NCBI GenBank assembly: GCA_031431475.1
Contig: JANPDL010000021.1
Location: 62,001-126,000 of the forward strand
Source: JADCCX01 sp031431475
Lineage (GTDB): Bacteria > Pseudomonadota > Alphaproteobacteria > Rhizobiales > Beijerinckiaceae
Length of the DNA stretch: 64,000 nt
Direction of reading: 5' to 3'
Positions within the stretch are counted from its first letter, which is position 1, and the number at the start of each line of letters is the position of its first letter. Shown here in pieces: positions 1 through 16,856 of the stretch. The position numbers were made by a program, and so were the translations under genes. The notes beneath the pieces were generated by a model. The model had not been told where the DNA came from. It worked only from the letters and a program-made list of their open reading frames with translations, and made no database searches.

Positions 1-112
1 GGCTGTCTGCGCCGAGATCATCGATAAAGTTGGCTCCTTCGACAACCTTGTCGGCTTCCACGCCAAGATGCTCGACGACGATCTTCTTCACCCGTTCAGC
101 GATGTCGCTCAT
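1..112 (-). CDS. acpP: Acyl carrier protein, N-terminal part (runs off the left edge)
   Basis: Acyl carrier protein holds growing acyl chains on a 4'-phosphopantetheine arm during fatty-acid synthesis in the cytoplasm. Only the first 37 codons lie in the window, beginning MSDIAERVKKIVVEHLGVEA and ending in the DDLGADS motif. The last visible residue, Ser37, is the expected attachment site of the cofactor, so the window cuts exactly at the DSL motif. The start at 112 fits the family, whose members nearly all begin MSD-IxxRVKK. It follows rpoC on the same strand but is separated by about 400 bp and a strong terminator, so it is probably transcribed alone. The enzyme that loads it, AcpS, is encoded at about 37 kb. 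Confidence 0.93.
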   Translation of the reverse strand, partial: MSDIAERVKKIVVEHLGVEADKVVEGANFIDDLGADS

Positions 113-468
113 GGAAAAGTCCTTGTAAATGTCGGGACGCACATTCTGGCGTCCTTCAGGTTATGGACCGCCCACAGTGATCTGCCAAGATCGACTGCGG
201 GAGATACCCAGCCAGCGAAGGCCGAACAGGCGCACCCTCTTGGTTGGAACAGCGGCGAAAGTCAACGAAGAACTGGTGTAAAGGCAGCAATTTTAGCGCG
301 GTTCCACAGATTTTATACGGATAAAGATACAATGCTCTTCATCTTTGATTTCAGATTGTTAGGGCGCTTTCCTAGAGTAGGACATTGATGACTCTGTCAT
401 TGGGTTGAGTACAGCCTGTTGGGCTTTTGCCACCAGAACCTATGCTTGGCCAATCACCTGTGCGAAAC
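113..468 (-). other. Non-coding spacer between rpoC terminator and acpP
   Basis: About 350 bp with no credible gene on either strand. It must carry the acpP promoter, because a terminator isolates acpP from rpoC. I could not pick out a convincing -35/-10 pair. AT-rich patches around 300-360 are the likeliest place. The short ORFs here have no protein-like features. Confidence 0.5.
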
Positions 469-498
469 CAAAAAAGCCCGGTCTTGCGACCGGGCTTT
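469..498 (-). terminator. Intrinsic terminator after rpoC
   Basis: A perfect 9-bp stem (475-483 with 488-496) closes a TTGC loop and is followed on the minus strand by a run of six T residues (469-474). It lies about 20 bp after the rpoC stop and should end the rplJ-rplL-rpoB-rpoC transcript. A T-rich run on the other side could make it act in both directions. Confidence 0.9.
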
Positions 499-518
499 GT
501 ATTTTTTGGACTGCTCAG

Positions 519-4718
<4,200 letters not shown>

Positions 4719-4842
4719 TCACCGTCTCCTGGGTGGCAGTTCTTGGGTGACAGGCGCGCTACCCGCCGTTCAAGGCATTTTAAACTGTCAAAACTCGGGC
4801 GAAACGCGCGGAAACAATCCCGCGCGCCAGATTGTGATCGGT

Positions 4843-8985
<4,143 letters not shown>

Positions 8986-9094
8986 ATTATGCCTCGCTGT
9001 TCGTCAATGAATTCAAGCTGTTGATCAAAAAAACTGATCAGAAAAATCAGATTCTTGAATCAACCGCCCCGGTGGTCTTTACCGGAACAAATCA

Positions 9095-9122
9095 GACGCA
9101 GGAGACAAAAATCTCCCGCGTC
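9095..9122 (-). terminator. Hairpin in the rplL-rpoB gap (probable partial terminator or RNA processing site)
   Basis: Two five-base-pair stems separated by one mismatch (9095-9105 with 9112-9122) form a hairpin without a clear T tract after it on the minus strand. In other bacteria the rplL-rpoB gap carries an attenuator and an RNase III site that set the ratio of ribosomal protein to polymerase. The same role is an inference here. Confidence 0.5.
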
Positions 9123-9165
9123 CTTTACGTCTATGGCCCGGAATGCTGAAGCATCCCGGAACCAA

Positions 9166-9540
9166 TCACTTGAGGGTGACCTTTGCGCCGACGGCCTCGA
9201 GCTGCTTCTTGAGCTTCTCGGCTTCGTCCTTGCCAACGCCTTCCTTAACCATCTTGGGAGCAGCTTCCACGAGATCCTTGGCTTCCTTGAGGCCCAGACC
9301 TGTGATTGCGCGGACTTCCTTGATGACTTCGATCTTCTTGTCACCGCAAGCGGTGAGTTCGACAGCAAATTCGGTCTGCTCTTCAGCAGGAGCAGCAGCG
9401 GCACCACCAGGTGCAGCGGCGACAGCAACCGCGGCGGCGGCAGAGACGCCCCACTTTTCTTCGAGCATCTTGGCGAGCTCGGCGGCTTCGAGGACTGTCA
9501 GCTTGGACAGTTCGTCAACAATCTTGGCAAGATCAGCCAT
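9166..9540 (-). CDS. rplL: 50S ribosomal protein L7/L12
   Basis: Acidic stalk protein of the large ribosomal subunit, 124 residues, which recruits translation factors. The N-terminal dimerisation domain (MADLAKIVDELSKLTVLEAA) is followed by the flexible Ala/Gly-rich hinge (AAAPGGAAAAPAEEQTEF, about residues 40-58) and the C-terminal factor-binding domain with the conserved KKIEVIKEVRAITGLGLKEA stretch. It lies 57 bp downstream of rplJ in the same operon. L10 binds two or three L7/L12 dimers. Confidence 0.98.
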   Translation of the reverse strand: MADLAKIVDELSKLTVLEAAELAKMLEEKWGVSAAAAVAVAAAPGGAAAAPAEEQTEFAVELTACGDKKIEVIKEVRAITGLGLKEAKDLVEAAPKMVKEGVGKDEAEKLKKQLEAVGAKVTLK

Positions 9541-9597
9541 GGTTCTTTTCCTTGATTAGGGTGTGAATGGTTGGTTGGTTCGTGAAAAATACGGCAA

Positions 9598-10116
9598 TTA
9601 CGCCGCTTCCTTGTTGGCATAGGCCCCAACAACACGGGCGAGCTTGGCTGCCGGTGCGGTTGCGAGCTGCGCAATTTTCGTCGCGGGTGCATTGAGCAAC
9701 CCGATCAACTTGGCGCGCAGTTCATCGAGCGATGGCATGGTGGCCAGAGACCGGACACCATTCACGTCGAGAGCGGTCGAACCCATAGCGCCACCCAAGA
9801 TCACGAGCTTGTCGTTGTCCTTGGCGAATGCGACGGCGACCTTCGGAGCTGCCACTGGATCATTGGCGTAAGCCAGGATCGTTGGGCCCTTCATCAGCGA
9901 ACCGATGGAGGAAATCTCCGTGCCTGCAAGAGCAATTTTCACGAGCGTATTCTTCGCGACCTTCACGGTGGCGCCAGATTTCTTCATCTCCCTGCGGAGC
10001 TTCAGCATCTGGGCAACGGTCAGGCCGGAATAATGCGCAACGACGACCGACCCGGTGTTCGAAGCGAACGCCGAGTTCAACGTCGCGACAAGCTCTTTTT
10101 TACCAGCTTTGTCCAC
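9598..10116 (-). CDS. rplJ: 50S ribosomal protein L10
   Basis: Ribosomal stalk base protein that anchors L7/L12 and represses its own operon through the mRNA leader. I chose the GTG at 10116 (172 residues), because the protein then begins VDKAGKKELVATLNSAF as in relatives and has GGAGAG seven bases upstream. The reading frame stays open further upstream to 10179, but that extension lies in the leader. The motif VVVAHYSGLTVAQMLKLR is typical of the family. The C-terminal Ala-rich helix (residues 135-172) is the L7/L12-binding part. Confidence 0.95.
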   Translation of the reverse strand: MDKAGKKELVATLNSAFASNTGSVVVAHYSGLTVAQMLKLRREMKKSGATVKVAKNTLVKIALAGTEISSIGSLMKGPTILAYANDPVAAPKVAVAFAKDNDKLVILGGAMGSTALDVNGVRSLATMPSLDELRAKLIGLLNAPATKIAQLATAPAAKLARVVGAYANKEAA

Positions 10117-10440
10117 GTGTGCTCTCCGGTTTGGCCCGAGGTTTTCCGAAAAGAAAATCCTTAGACCGGTTACAATCAAACCAACCCAGAAGTATGCAGA
10201 AAAACAAACATTTTCTGCCCGCCCGGGACGGCACTAACGGCGGTTTTGGACAGTTAGCTCCTTGCGGAACTCCAATCCTGCGCCACCGGCACCTGTCCCC
10301 AGGGACCCCAAAACAGGGCCATGGGCCAAGGAAACGAACCGGAGCTCCACGTCGCGCGAGCGACGTAAGGCCTGAAAATCCGGTCTTCTTCCCCGTCTGT
10401 GCAGACCCAACGTTGACCCGGAGGTCCTCGGATTAAGCTG
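10117..10440 (-). promoter_or_regulatory. Probable L10 (rplJ) mRNA leader
   Basis: About 320 bp of non-coding, GC-rich, self-complementary sequence lies directly upstream of rplJ. On the minus strand the stretch around 10246-10271 reads GCAAGGAGCTAACTGTCC, resembling the conserved core of known L10 leaders that L10(L12)4 binds to switch off translation. A separate hairpin with an 8-bp stem lies at 10196-10218. Assignment rests on position and this core only. A covariance-model search of this stretch would settle it. Confidence 0.55.
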
Positions 10441-10984
10441 GCGTGTCTGGATCACTCCGGATCGCCCAACGCATCTGCAGTCTCGGACAGGACAAAGCCG
10501 GACGAGGCGACGGAATGAATCCCGTTGCCTTCCGGCTTTCTGATTTATCGAATCGCTTCGACAAAACGTATTAGAGGTCTTGTGACCATGGCGTGCGTGT
10601 AGGCTATCGGGCCAAGGATGCCAAGAGAAAATTTTAGACAACTCCTGTGCGAGGCGTGAAGAATGGGTGGGAGGCAGAAGCACAGTGCGCCTGGAAGCAA
10701 AGGACAGGATGATGGCCTGGCTTTCGTTCTACACCCACTGCCGTACACATTCGAGACTGATTTATCTCTGCACCATGAGATTGGATAAGGGCAGGCGACC
10801 AATGAACCAGCTTGCAGGGAGCGCCCCGGGGCGCCGCAGCATAGACCAGATGAGGGACATGCTAGGCCCGCACAAGGCCATTATCCTAGATCCGGATGAG
10901 TCATCGGTAAGGACGCTAGCACGGCTGAAGACGCTGCCGGTAGCGATGATTACATCTAGCAATTTCAGTGATTTAAGTCAAAAA
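10441..10984. other. Non-coding stretch between tRNA-Glu and the rplJ leader
   Basis: More than 500 bp without a convincing gene. It should hold the rplJ operon promoter on the minus strand. One possible pair there is TTGGCA and TACACG with 17 bp between them near 10595-10625, but the match is weak. A plus-strand frame from 10802 reads into the antisense of the tRNA and is discussed under rejected items. tRNA-Glu and the rplJ operon are transcribed in the same direction. Confidence 0.4.
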
Positions 10985-11059
10985 TGGCGCGCCCTACGGG
11001 AGTCGAACCCGTCTTTACAACGTGAAAGGCTGTCGTCCTAACCGATAGACGAAGGGCGC
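10985..11059 (-). tRNA. tRNA-Glu (anticodon TTC)
   Basis: The minus strand folds into a tRNA cloverleaf. The 7-bp acceptor stem GCGCCCT pairs with AGGGCGC, the anticodon loop CTTTCAC carries anticodon TTC, the T-loop contains GGTTCGACTCC, and the discriminator G is followed by an encoded CCA end. The body TTCGTCTATCGGTTAGGAC is typical for tRNA-Glu. Length is 75 nt including CCA. Confidence 0.97.
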
Positions 11060-11093
11060 GTGCCACACGCGGCAGAACCGCAGCGACGGGCGG

Positions 11094-11122
11094 GGTATAG
11101 TGTGGCTCCTGCCAAGGTTCAA
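11094..11122 (-). promoter_or_regulatory. Probable sigma-70 type promoter of tRNA-Glu
   Basis: On the minus strand TTGAAC (11122-11117) and TATACC (11099-11094) are separated by exactly 17 bp. The -10 element ends 35 bp before the mature tRNA, a usual distance for a short precursor leader. The GC-rich stretch just after the -10 would fit a stringently controlled stable-RNA promoter. Confidence 0.65.
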
Positions 11123-11165
11123 CCTCAAATTTTCGCGCCCGGCCATATTTCTGCGCCCGCGGCTC

Positions 11166-12956
11166 CTATGTCGCGTCTGCGATATCGACGACGCGCAGAT
11201 CGACCCTTTCGCGGCCACCCCAGCGATCGACCTGCAGGCTGCCCAGCAGATGCACTGGCTTGCCCTTGCGCGCCAGCATGGCATCGCCCAGCGGCTGGCC
11301 CTGTGCCCGAAAGGCAATGCCGCCCGCTATTGCACCGTCGGCAGAGCGGAAGCGCAGGCGCATATGGGCCACGCCGATGGGGCTGACCTCCGTGAGCACA
11401 TGGGCGGGCAGCGCGAACAGTGGCTCGGCATTGCCCTGTCCGAAGGGACCGGCCCGGGCGATATCCACCGCAAGCTCCGGCGTGAGACCGCCCGCCGTCA
11501 ACGCCGCATCGACCGGCAGGCTGGTGGCCTCGCGCGCAGCGGCGATATCCGGGCCAAGCCGCACATCGAGAAAATCGCGCAAGGCCGGAAGGCCGTCCTC
11601 CGCCACGGTCAATCCCGCCGCCATGGCATGGCCACCGCCCTTGATCAGCAGGCCCGCATCCACGGCAGCCTTCACGGCGCGACCCAGATCGACACCAGAG
11701 ACAGAGCGGGCAGAACCGGTCCCCTGCCCTTTTTCAGTGTCCCAGGCGATGGCGACGGCAGGGCGGTGGAAGCGATCCTTGAGACGCGATGCCACAAGGC
11801 CGACGACGCCGGGGTGCCAGTCCGGCGAGCCCGCCACCACCACAGGGCGCTCGCCGTGGAAAGCCTCTTCGGCGCGCACGGCATCCTCGGCCTGCGCCAG
11901 TGTCAGTTGCTCAAGCGTCTGGCGCTCACGGTTCAGACGGTCGAGTTCGCTGGCGATGCGTCCGGCTTCAATCAGATCATCCGTGGTCAGCAATCGCGCG
12001 CCCAGTGCCGCATCGCCGATGCGCCCGCCCGCATTGATGCGCGGCCCCAGCAGAAAGCCCAGGTGATAGGCCTCCGGCGGCTCCTTCAAGCCCGCCGCAT
12101 CCATCAGGGCGGAGAGGCCGGCCCGATTGCGCTGGCGCATGACTTTCAGGCCCTGCCGCACGAAGGCACGGTTCAGGCCTGTGAGAGGCACGACATCGGC
12201 GACAGTGCCCAGAGCCACGATATCGAGCATGCTCATCAGATCGGGCGCCTGGCGGCCCGCCAGCAGGCCTTTGGTGCGCAACAGGCGGTTCAGCGCCACC
12301 AGGGTCATGAAAACGACGCCGCAGGCCGCAAGCTTGCCCAGGCCAGAGAGATCATCCTGCCGGTTCGGGTTCACGATGGCGATGGCGTCGGGCAAGGTAT
12401 CGCCCGCAAGGTGATGATCCAGCACCATCGTATCAAGGCCGATGCGCTTCGCCTCCGCCAAAGGCTCATGGCTGGCGATGCCACAATCTACGGTGACCAG
12501 CAATTTTGCACCATCGGCGTGCAGCATGCGGACAGCGTCGCTGTTGGGGCCATAGCCTTCGGTAATGCGGTCTGGAATGTGGATGCGCGTCTTAACACCA
12601 AAGGCGTTGAGATAGAGCGACAGCAGGGCTGCGGATGTCGCACCATCCACGTCATAATCGCCGAATATAGCGACTGGTTCGCCCGATTCGATGCTTGCAC
12701 AAAGCCGCGCAACCGCCTGATCCATATCGCGAAGCGTCGATGGATCAGGCATCAGATCGCGAAGCGTGGGTTCAAGAAACAACGGCACATCCGCCGCCAG
12801 CACGCCACGCCCGGCAATCACCCGGGCGAGACTGTCGCGCAGGCCATGGAGCTGAGATATGACCAAGGCCTCGCGCTGGGCGGCGGCATCAAGGCGGTCA
12901 ATCCAGCGGCGACCTGTGAGGGAGCTGGAGACATTGAGGAAGGGGGCTCCAGCCAT
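11166..12956 (-). CDS. recJ: Single-stranded-DNA-specific exonuclease RecJ
   Basis: 5'-3' exonuclease acting on single-stranded DNA in recombination and mismatch repair, 596 residues. DHH-superfamily motifs are intact: DYDVDG at 100-105, VDCG near 156-159 and DHH at 180-182, with a later GRIGDA segment and a GGGHAMAAG motif in the DHHA1 domain near residue 440. It lies 22 bp downstream of glpX on the same strand, an arrangement common in rhizobia together with hom. Its C-terminus sits about 100 bp from tRNA-Glu. The long plus-strand ORF across it is a shadow. Confidence 0.97.
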   Translation of the reverse strand: MAGAPFLNVSSSLTGRRWIDRLDAAAQREALVISQLHGLRDSLARVIAGRGVLAADVPLFLEPTLRDLMPDPSTLRDMDQAVARLCASIESGEPVAIFGDYDVDGATSAALLSLYLNAFGVKTRIHIPDRITEGYGPNSDAVRMLHADGAKLLVTVDCGIASHEPLAEAKRIGLDTMVLDHHLAGDTLPDAIAIVNPNRQDDLSGLGKLAACGVVFMTLVALNRLLRTKGLLAGRQAPDLMSMLDIVALGTVADVVPLTGLNRAFVRQGLKVMRQRNRAGLSALMDAAGLKEPPEAYHLGFLLGPRINAGGRIGDAALGARLLTTDDLIEAGRIASELDRLNRERQTLEQLTLAQAEDAVRAEEAFHGERPVVVAGSPDWHPGVVGLVASRLKDRFHRPAVAIAWDTEKGQGTGSARSVSGVDLGRAVKAAVDAGLLIKGGGHAMAAGLTVAEDGLPALRDFLDVRLGPDIAAAREATSLPVDAALTAGGLTPELAVDIARAGPFGQGNAEPLFALPAHVLTEVSPIGVAHMRLRFRSADGAIAGGIAFRAQGQPLGDAMLARKGKPVHLLGSLQVDRWGGRERVDLRVVDIADAT

Positions 12957-12978
12957 CGGCTGGCTCCTGATATCGGTT

Positions 12979-13974
12979 TCACTCCGGCAAAAACTTCTTC
13001 AACTCCCGGTGCTCGCCCTGAATGCGCCGCACCGTGCCGGTCAGCGAACGATAGATGATCGTCTCGGTCTCGACGATATCGCCCCGGAAACGCACGCCCT
13101 TCAGCAGCGCACCGTCGGTCACGCCGGTGGCGGCCACAACTGTATCGCCGGATGCCAGCTCCGAGAGATCGTACTTCTTCTTGGGGTCCTTGACGCCCAT
13201 CTTGGCGGCGCGGGCCACTTTTTCCGGCGTGTCGAGGATGAGACGGCCCTGCATCTGGCCACCCACACAGCGCAAGGCACCCGCGGCCAGAACGCCTTCC
13301 GGCGCACCGCCGATGCCGAGATAGATATCGATGCCGGTCAGATCTGGCTGCGTGGTCTGGATCACGCCGACAACATCACCATCGGTGATGAGGCGGATAG
13401 AACAGCCGATCTTGCGCAATTCCGCGATCAGCTTGGCATGGCGTTCACGATCCATCACCAGCGCTGTGATCTCGCCCGGCTTAACACCCTTGGCCTTTGC
13501 CAGCGCGTGGATATTGTCAGTCGCCGAGGCATCAAGATCAACAACGCCCTTCTTGTAGCCAGGCCCGATCGCGATCTTGTGCATGTAAACATCGGGCGCA
13601 TAGAGCAGCGTTCCAGCTTTGGCCATCGCCATCACGGCGATGGAGCCCGGCATGTCCTTGGCGCACAATGTCGTGCCTTCCAGCGGGTCCACCGCGATAT
13701 CGACCTTGGGGCCCTTCTTGGTGCCGACCTTCTCGCCGATGAACAGCATCGGTGCTTCATCGCGCTCACCCTCGCCGATCACGATTTCGCCGTCGATGGG
13801 CAGGCGGTTCAGTTCGCGCCGCATGGCATCCACGGCGGCCTGATCTGCGGCCTTCTCGTTACCATGGCCACGCAGATGAGCAGATGCGACCGCCGCGCGC
13901 TCTGTTACACGCACGAGCTCCATTGTGAGGATACGCTCGATAATCTGGTTTTCGGAAACGACGAGATCGACCAT
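12979..13974 (-). CDS. glpX: Class II fructose-1,6-bisphosphatase
   Basis: Hydrolyses fructose 1,6-bisphosphate in gluconeogenesis, and possibly sedoheptulose bisphosphate as well. 331 residues, normal for GlpX. The metal and substrate motifs are present: GEGERDEAPML near 67-77, VDIAVDPLEGTT at 91-102 and later GIGGAPEGVLAAGA. It lies between hom (76 bp upstream) and recJ (22 bp downstream) on the minus strand, and the three are probably co-transcribed. Confidence 0.97.
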   Translation of the reverse strand: MVDLVVSENQIIERILTMELVRVTERAAVASAHLRGHGNEKAADQAAVDAMRRELNRLPIDGEIVIGEGERDEAPMLFIGEKVGTKKGPKVDIAVDPLEGTTLCAKDMPGSIAVMAMAKAGTLLYAPDVYMHKIAIGPGYKKGVVDLDASATDNIHALAKAKGVKPGEITALVMDRERHAKLIAELRKIGCSIRLITDGDVVGVIQTTQPDLTGIDIYLGIGGAPEGVLAAGALRCVGGQMQGRLILDTPEKVARAAKMGVKDPKKKYDLSELASGDTVVAATGVTDGALLKGVRFRGDIVETETIIYRSLTGTVRRIQGEHRELKKFLPE

Positions 13975-14049
13975 GGATACCTCAGCAAGGGCCTGAAAGC
14001 CCGCAAGAATCTGATTTCTAGATGTATGTAGCAGGCGCGCGACGAAGCG

Positions 14050-15348
14050 TCACGCCCGCTCGATGCGGATGACCTGCGGTGGGCCGTCGAGCACACCCTT
14101 TTCGGCAATGGAGGCCACAGCGGCGCGGATCAGATGCTCGGTCGTGGCATGCGTGATCAGGATAATCGGCACCGTCGATTGCTTCGGCGAACCCTTCTGG
14201 ATGATCGATTCAAGGCTGATGCCATGCTCTGCCATCGTACCGGCGATGGCTGCAAACACGCCGCGCTTGTCCAGCGCCGTCAACCGCACATAATATCCCC
14301 CCTCATGGCGCTGCATCGGGGCTTTGAGCGGCTTCTCCAGCATGTCAGCGGCCCTGCCGAAGACAGGCATGGTTTCGCCGCGCGCCAGATCAGCCAAATC
14401 GGCCAGAACGGCAGATGCCGTCGCACCACCACCGGCACCGGGTCCAACGAAGGTGAGCTCCCCCACCAGATCACCCTTGATGCTGACGGCGTTCAGCACG
14501 CCCATGACCTGCGCAAGCTGAGCCGTGCGGGGTACCATCGTGGGATGCACGCGCTGCTCGATGCCTGCCGCCGTGCGCTCGGCTACTCCCAGCAGCTTGA
14601 TGCGGAAGCCCAGTTCTTCCGCCATCTTCAGATCGAGTGACGCCACGTTGGAGATGCCCTCGACATAGATCGAATCCGCGTCCACCTCGGTACCAAATGC
14701 GAGAGAGGTCAGCAGAGCCAGCTTGTGCGCGGTGTCATAACCCTCGACGTCGAATGTGGGGTCCGCCTCGGCGTATCCCAGCTCCTGCGCCGCCTTCAGG
14801 CATTCCGCGAAGGAAAGCCCCTCCGCTTCCATCCGCGTCAGGATGTAATTGCATGTGCCGTTCATGATGCCGGAAACACGGCGGATGTCATTGCCCGCCA
14901 TCGCCTCGCGCAAGGCCTTGATCACAGGAATGCCACCAGCCGCCGCAGCCTCGAACTTGATGGAGGCGCCCTTCCCTTCCGCCAGCCTTGCCAATCCGGT
15001 GCCATGCGCCGCCAGCAGCGCTTTGTTGGCTGTGATGACATGCAAGCCGCGCGAAAGCGCCGCCTCGACGGCAGCTTTGGCCGGGCCATCAGAGCCGCCG
15101 ATGAGTTCCACGAAGACATCAGCCTGTGCCTCACGCGCCATAACTACAGGATCATCGAACCAGTGCATGCCGGAAGCATCAAAACCGCGATCCTTGCCCT
15201 TCTCGCGGGCGGAAACAGCGACGATCTCGACGTTGCTGCCGGTGCGCGCGGTGAAGGCGTTACCGTTTTGCGTCAACGACCGCGCGACAGTCGCGCCAAC
15301 CGTTCCAAGACCAGCGATGGCAAGGCGCAGAGGAGATGCGTGTTTCAT
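14050..15348 (-). CDS. hom: Homoserine dehydrogenase
   Basis: Reduces aspartate semialdehyde to homoserine in threonine and methionine synthesis. I prefer the ATG at 15348 (432 residues), which puts the NAD(P)-binding motif GLGTVG at residues 13-18 as in relatives. An in-frame start at 15384 would add 12 residues. The catalytic region contains GIMNGTCNYILTRME and EADPTFDVEGYDTAHKLALL. The C-terminal ACT domain (GGYYVRLTALDKRGVFAAIA) suggests feedback control by threonine. It is first in the hom-glpX-recJ string. Confidence 0.96.
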   Translation of the reverse strand: MKHASPLRLAIAGLGTVGATVARSLTQNGNAFTARTGSNVEIVAVSAREKGKDRGFDASGMHWFDDPVVMAREAQADVFVELIGGSDGPAKAAVEAALSRGLHVITANKALLAAHGTGLARLAEGKGASIKFEAAAAGGIPVIKALREAMAGNDIRRVSGIMNGTCNYILTRMEAEGLSFAECLKAAQELGYAEADPTFDVEGYDTAHKLALLTSLAFGTEVDADSIYVEGISNVASLDLKMAEELGFRIKLLGVAERTAAGIEQRVHPTMVPRTAQLAQVMGVLNAVSIKGDLVGELTFVGPGAGGGATASAVLADLADLARGETMPVFGRAADMLEKPLKAPMQRHEGGYYVRLTALDKRGVFAAIAGTMAEHGISLESIIQKGSPKQSTVPIILITHATTEHLIRAAVASIAEKGVLDGPPQVIRIERA

Positions 15349-15407
15349 GGCGTTCGGGTGACATGGCACCGCAAGGGCTGTCAATGCGCTTCGCTCTTGC
15401 CCAACTC

Positions 15408-15806
15408 TTAACGTCCCGGCAAAATCACTTCGACGGTCTTGCCACCATACCCGGATTTCTGATCGCGACCTTGCACGATGACACTGCGAATCCCTTTGGG
15501 GATCCTGATGTTGCTGAGATCGCGCGTAAATGGCTGTTCGTCAGCGTGATCATGCAGCAAGACACGCTCGCCAAAAATCTTACCGCTACTGTCAACGATG
15601 CGGAATGCATCCGCATAGCGTTGCGCCGTATCGTAAGGAGAGGTCATCGTGACCTCAAAATCGAAAATATCCACGCCACGCGGACTTGCTTTCACGGCGA
15701 TTACGTCGGGGTATTTCGGCTCAGGCGCATTCTGGCCAAGAATGGAGCCTGATGCCAGAATCGCGAGTCCTCCGACGAATACAGCCATGAATGCCGAACG
15801 CTTCAT
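15408..15806 (-). CDS. Small secreted protein of unknown function
   Basis: 132 residues from the ATG at 15806. The protein begins MKRSAFMAVFVGGLAILASG, a clear signal peptide with a possible cleavage site near residue 25. The mature part is about 107 residues, predicted beta-rich, with FDFEVTMTSPYDTAQRY and LLHDHADEQPFTRDL as its most distinctive stretches. The HDHADEQ cluster could bind a metal, but I recognise no family. The frame stays open upstream to 15869, but that would bury the signal peptide. It lies 60 bp upstream of hom and may be co-transcribed with it. Confidence 0.7.
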   Translation of the reverse strand: MKRSAFMAVFVGGLAILASGSILGQNAPEPKYPDVIAVKASPRGVDIFDFEVTMTSPYDTAQRYADAFRIVDSSGKIFGERVLLHDHADEQPFTRDLSNIRIPKGIRSVIVQGRDQKSGYGGKTVEVILPGR

Positions 15807-15944
15807 TCCTTGGACCTTTGCAAATTGGTGATCTGAATCGATTGAAATGGGTGTTGCAGGTTTGGGCATTCTCCATCGAACAACAACACACGATTGATCA
15901 CATTGCGTCGATGCGGTGCTTGAGTATCGACCTTGGCCAAAACC

Positions 15945-16787
15945 TCAAAACCCTCGCCACATTGTCCAGATGCGCAACCAGTTCTGCACATCGATCACCG
16001 TCTTGAACGGATTGTAATCCTTGCGATCCATCGGAGCGAGATAGCGGTTGATCATGGCGAGCGGCAGGAACGCCGCCTTGATCTCGGGGCGCATCTCGCC
16101 TTTCAGAACCCGTGCTTTCTCCAGATGGCCCCGCGCCCGCGCGCGTAACTCGGCCAGTGCTGCCCGCAGCTTGGGGCTGTCCGTGCCGGAAACAATGTCC
16201 TCCCGGTCGACACCAACAGCATCCATCACGGATTTCGGCAGATAGACCTGCCCGCGCCGGGAATGCCACGGGAACGCGCGCAGCATGCCCGCCATCGCGT
16301 AAGCCACACCTGCATACCCCGCAGCTTCGGCAGAACCCGGCTCCTCGCCCTTGCATAGAATAATGCACGCCATGCGAAACAAGGCAGAGGACGTCTCGCC
16401 ACAATAGCCCTCCAGCGCGTTCCAGTCTGCCATCGGATCATCATAGAGGTCGAACGCCCGCGCATCGACCAGATCGAGGAATGGCTGCAACGGCAGCCTG
16501 TTGGCTTTGATCGTGTCGTGAATGGCGACAGCGACCGGGTGTCCGTTCGCTTCCTCTACACGCTGGCCATTCAGGATATCGCGCCACCATTGCAAGCGGA
16601 TTTCGCCCGGCATAGGTTCCTTAGCAGCGGCGCGCACCCCGGCGATTTCCAGCGAGAACGCCTGCAGCGCATTGAGATACTGCCGCCTCTCGGCTGGCGC
16701 GAACAGGGTCGCAACGTGGCGATCAGCATCGTGTTTCTGCACGAGGCCAGCACAGATGGTGTAGGCATTGGGGAGAAGATCATTCAT
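15945..16787 (-). CDS. Phytoene/squalene synthase family protein
   Basis: 280 residues with the trans-isoprenyl-diphosphate synthase (head-to-head) fold. Recognisable are the substrate-side segment EIRLQWWRDIL and the region FDLYDDPMADWNALEGYCGE, which carries a DxxxD-like aspartate pair. Classic phytoene synthases have two DxxxD motifs. Here the second is weak, and the alphaproteobacterial group resembles the mitochondrial complex I assembly factor NDUFAF6 at least as much as carotenoid enzymes. No other carotenoid or hopanoid gene is nearby, so an assembly or membrane role is as likely as isoprenoid synthesis. Start at 16787 gives MNDLLPNAYTICAGLVQ. Confidence 0.8.
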   Translation of the reverse strand: MNDLLPNAYTICAGLVQKHDADRHVATLFAPAERRQYLNALQAFSLEIAGVRAAAKEPMPGEIRLQWWRDILNGQRVEEANGHPVAVAIHDTIKANRLPLQPFLDLVDARAFDLYDDPMADWNALEGYCGETSSALFRMACIILCKGEEPGSAEAAGYAGVAYAMAGMLRAFPWHSRRGQVYLPKSVMDAVGVDREDIVSGTDSPKLRAALAELRARARGHLEKARVLKGEMRPEIKAAFLPLAMINRYLAPMDRKDYNPFKTVIDVQNWLRIWTMWRGF

Positions 16788-16800
16788 GCCGCGGCCCTTA

Positions 16801-16849
16801 GAGCATGTCGCGAAAAAGTGGAAACCAGTTTTTCGAGAACGACATGCTC
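16801..16849. repeat. Rhizobial-type intergenic palindrome
   Basis: A 49-bp near-palindrome fills the gap between benE and the phytoene-synthase-like gene. Outer arms GAGCATGTCG and CGACATGCTC (10 bp, perfect) enclose inner arms CGAAAAA and TTTTTCG. Elements of this kind are scattered through Hyphomicrobiales genomes as mobile or RNA-stabilising intergenic repeats. It could also act as a transcription terminator for benE on the minus strand. Confidence 0.75.
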
Positions 16850-16856
16850 CACGCTA

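Noticed and set aside
10667..11041. 124-codon plus-strand ORF next to tRNA-Glu, with a stretch (KAIILDPDESSVRTLARLK) vaguely like a response-regulator start
   Set aside because: The end of the frame reads ALRESNPSL, the well-known product of translating a tRNA gene backwards. The upstream part is short and unsupported by a domain match.
11100..13058. 652-codon plus-strand ORF opposite recJ
   Set aside because: It covers recJ exactly on the opposite strand. RecJ motifs are intact on the minus strand, and the ORF has a His/Arg/Gln-rich composition typical of antisense frames in GC-rich DNA.
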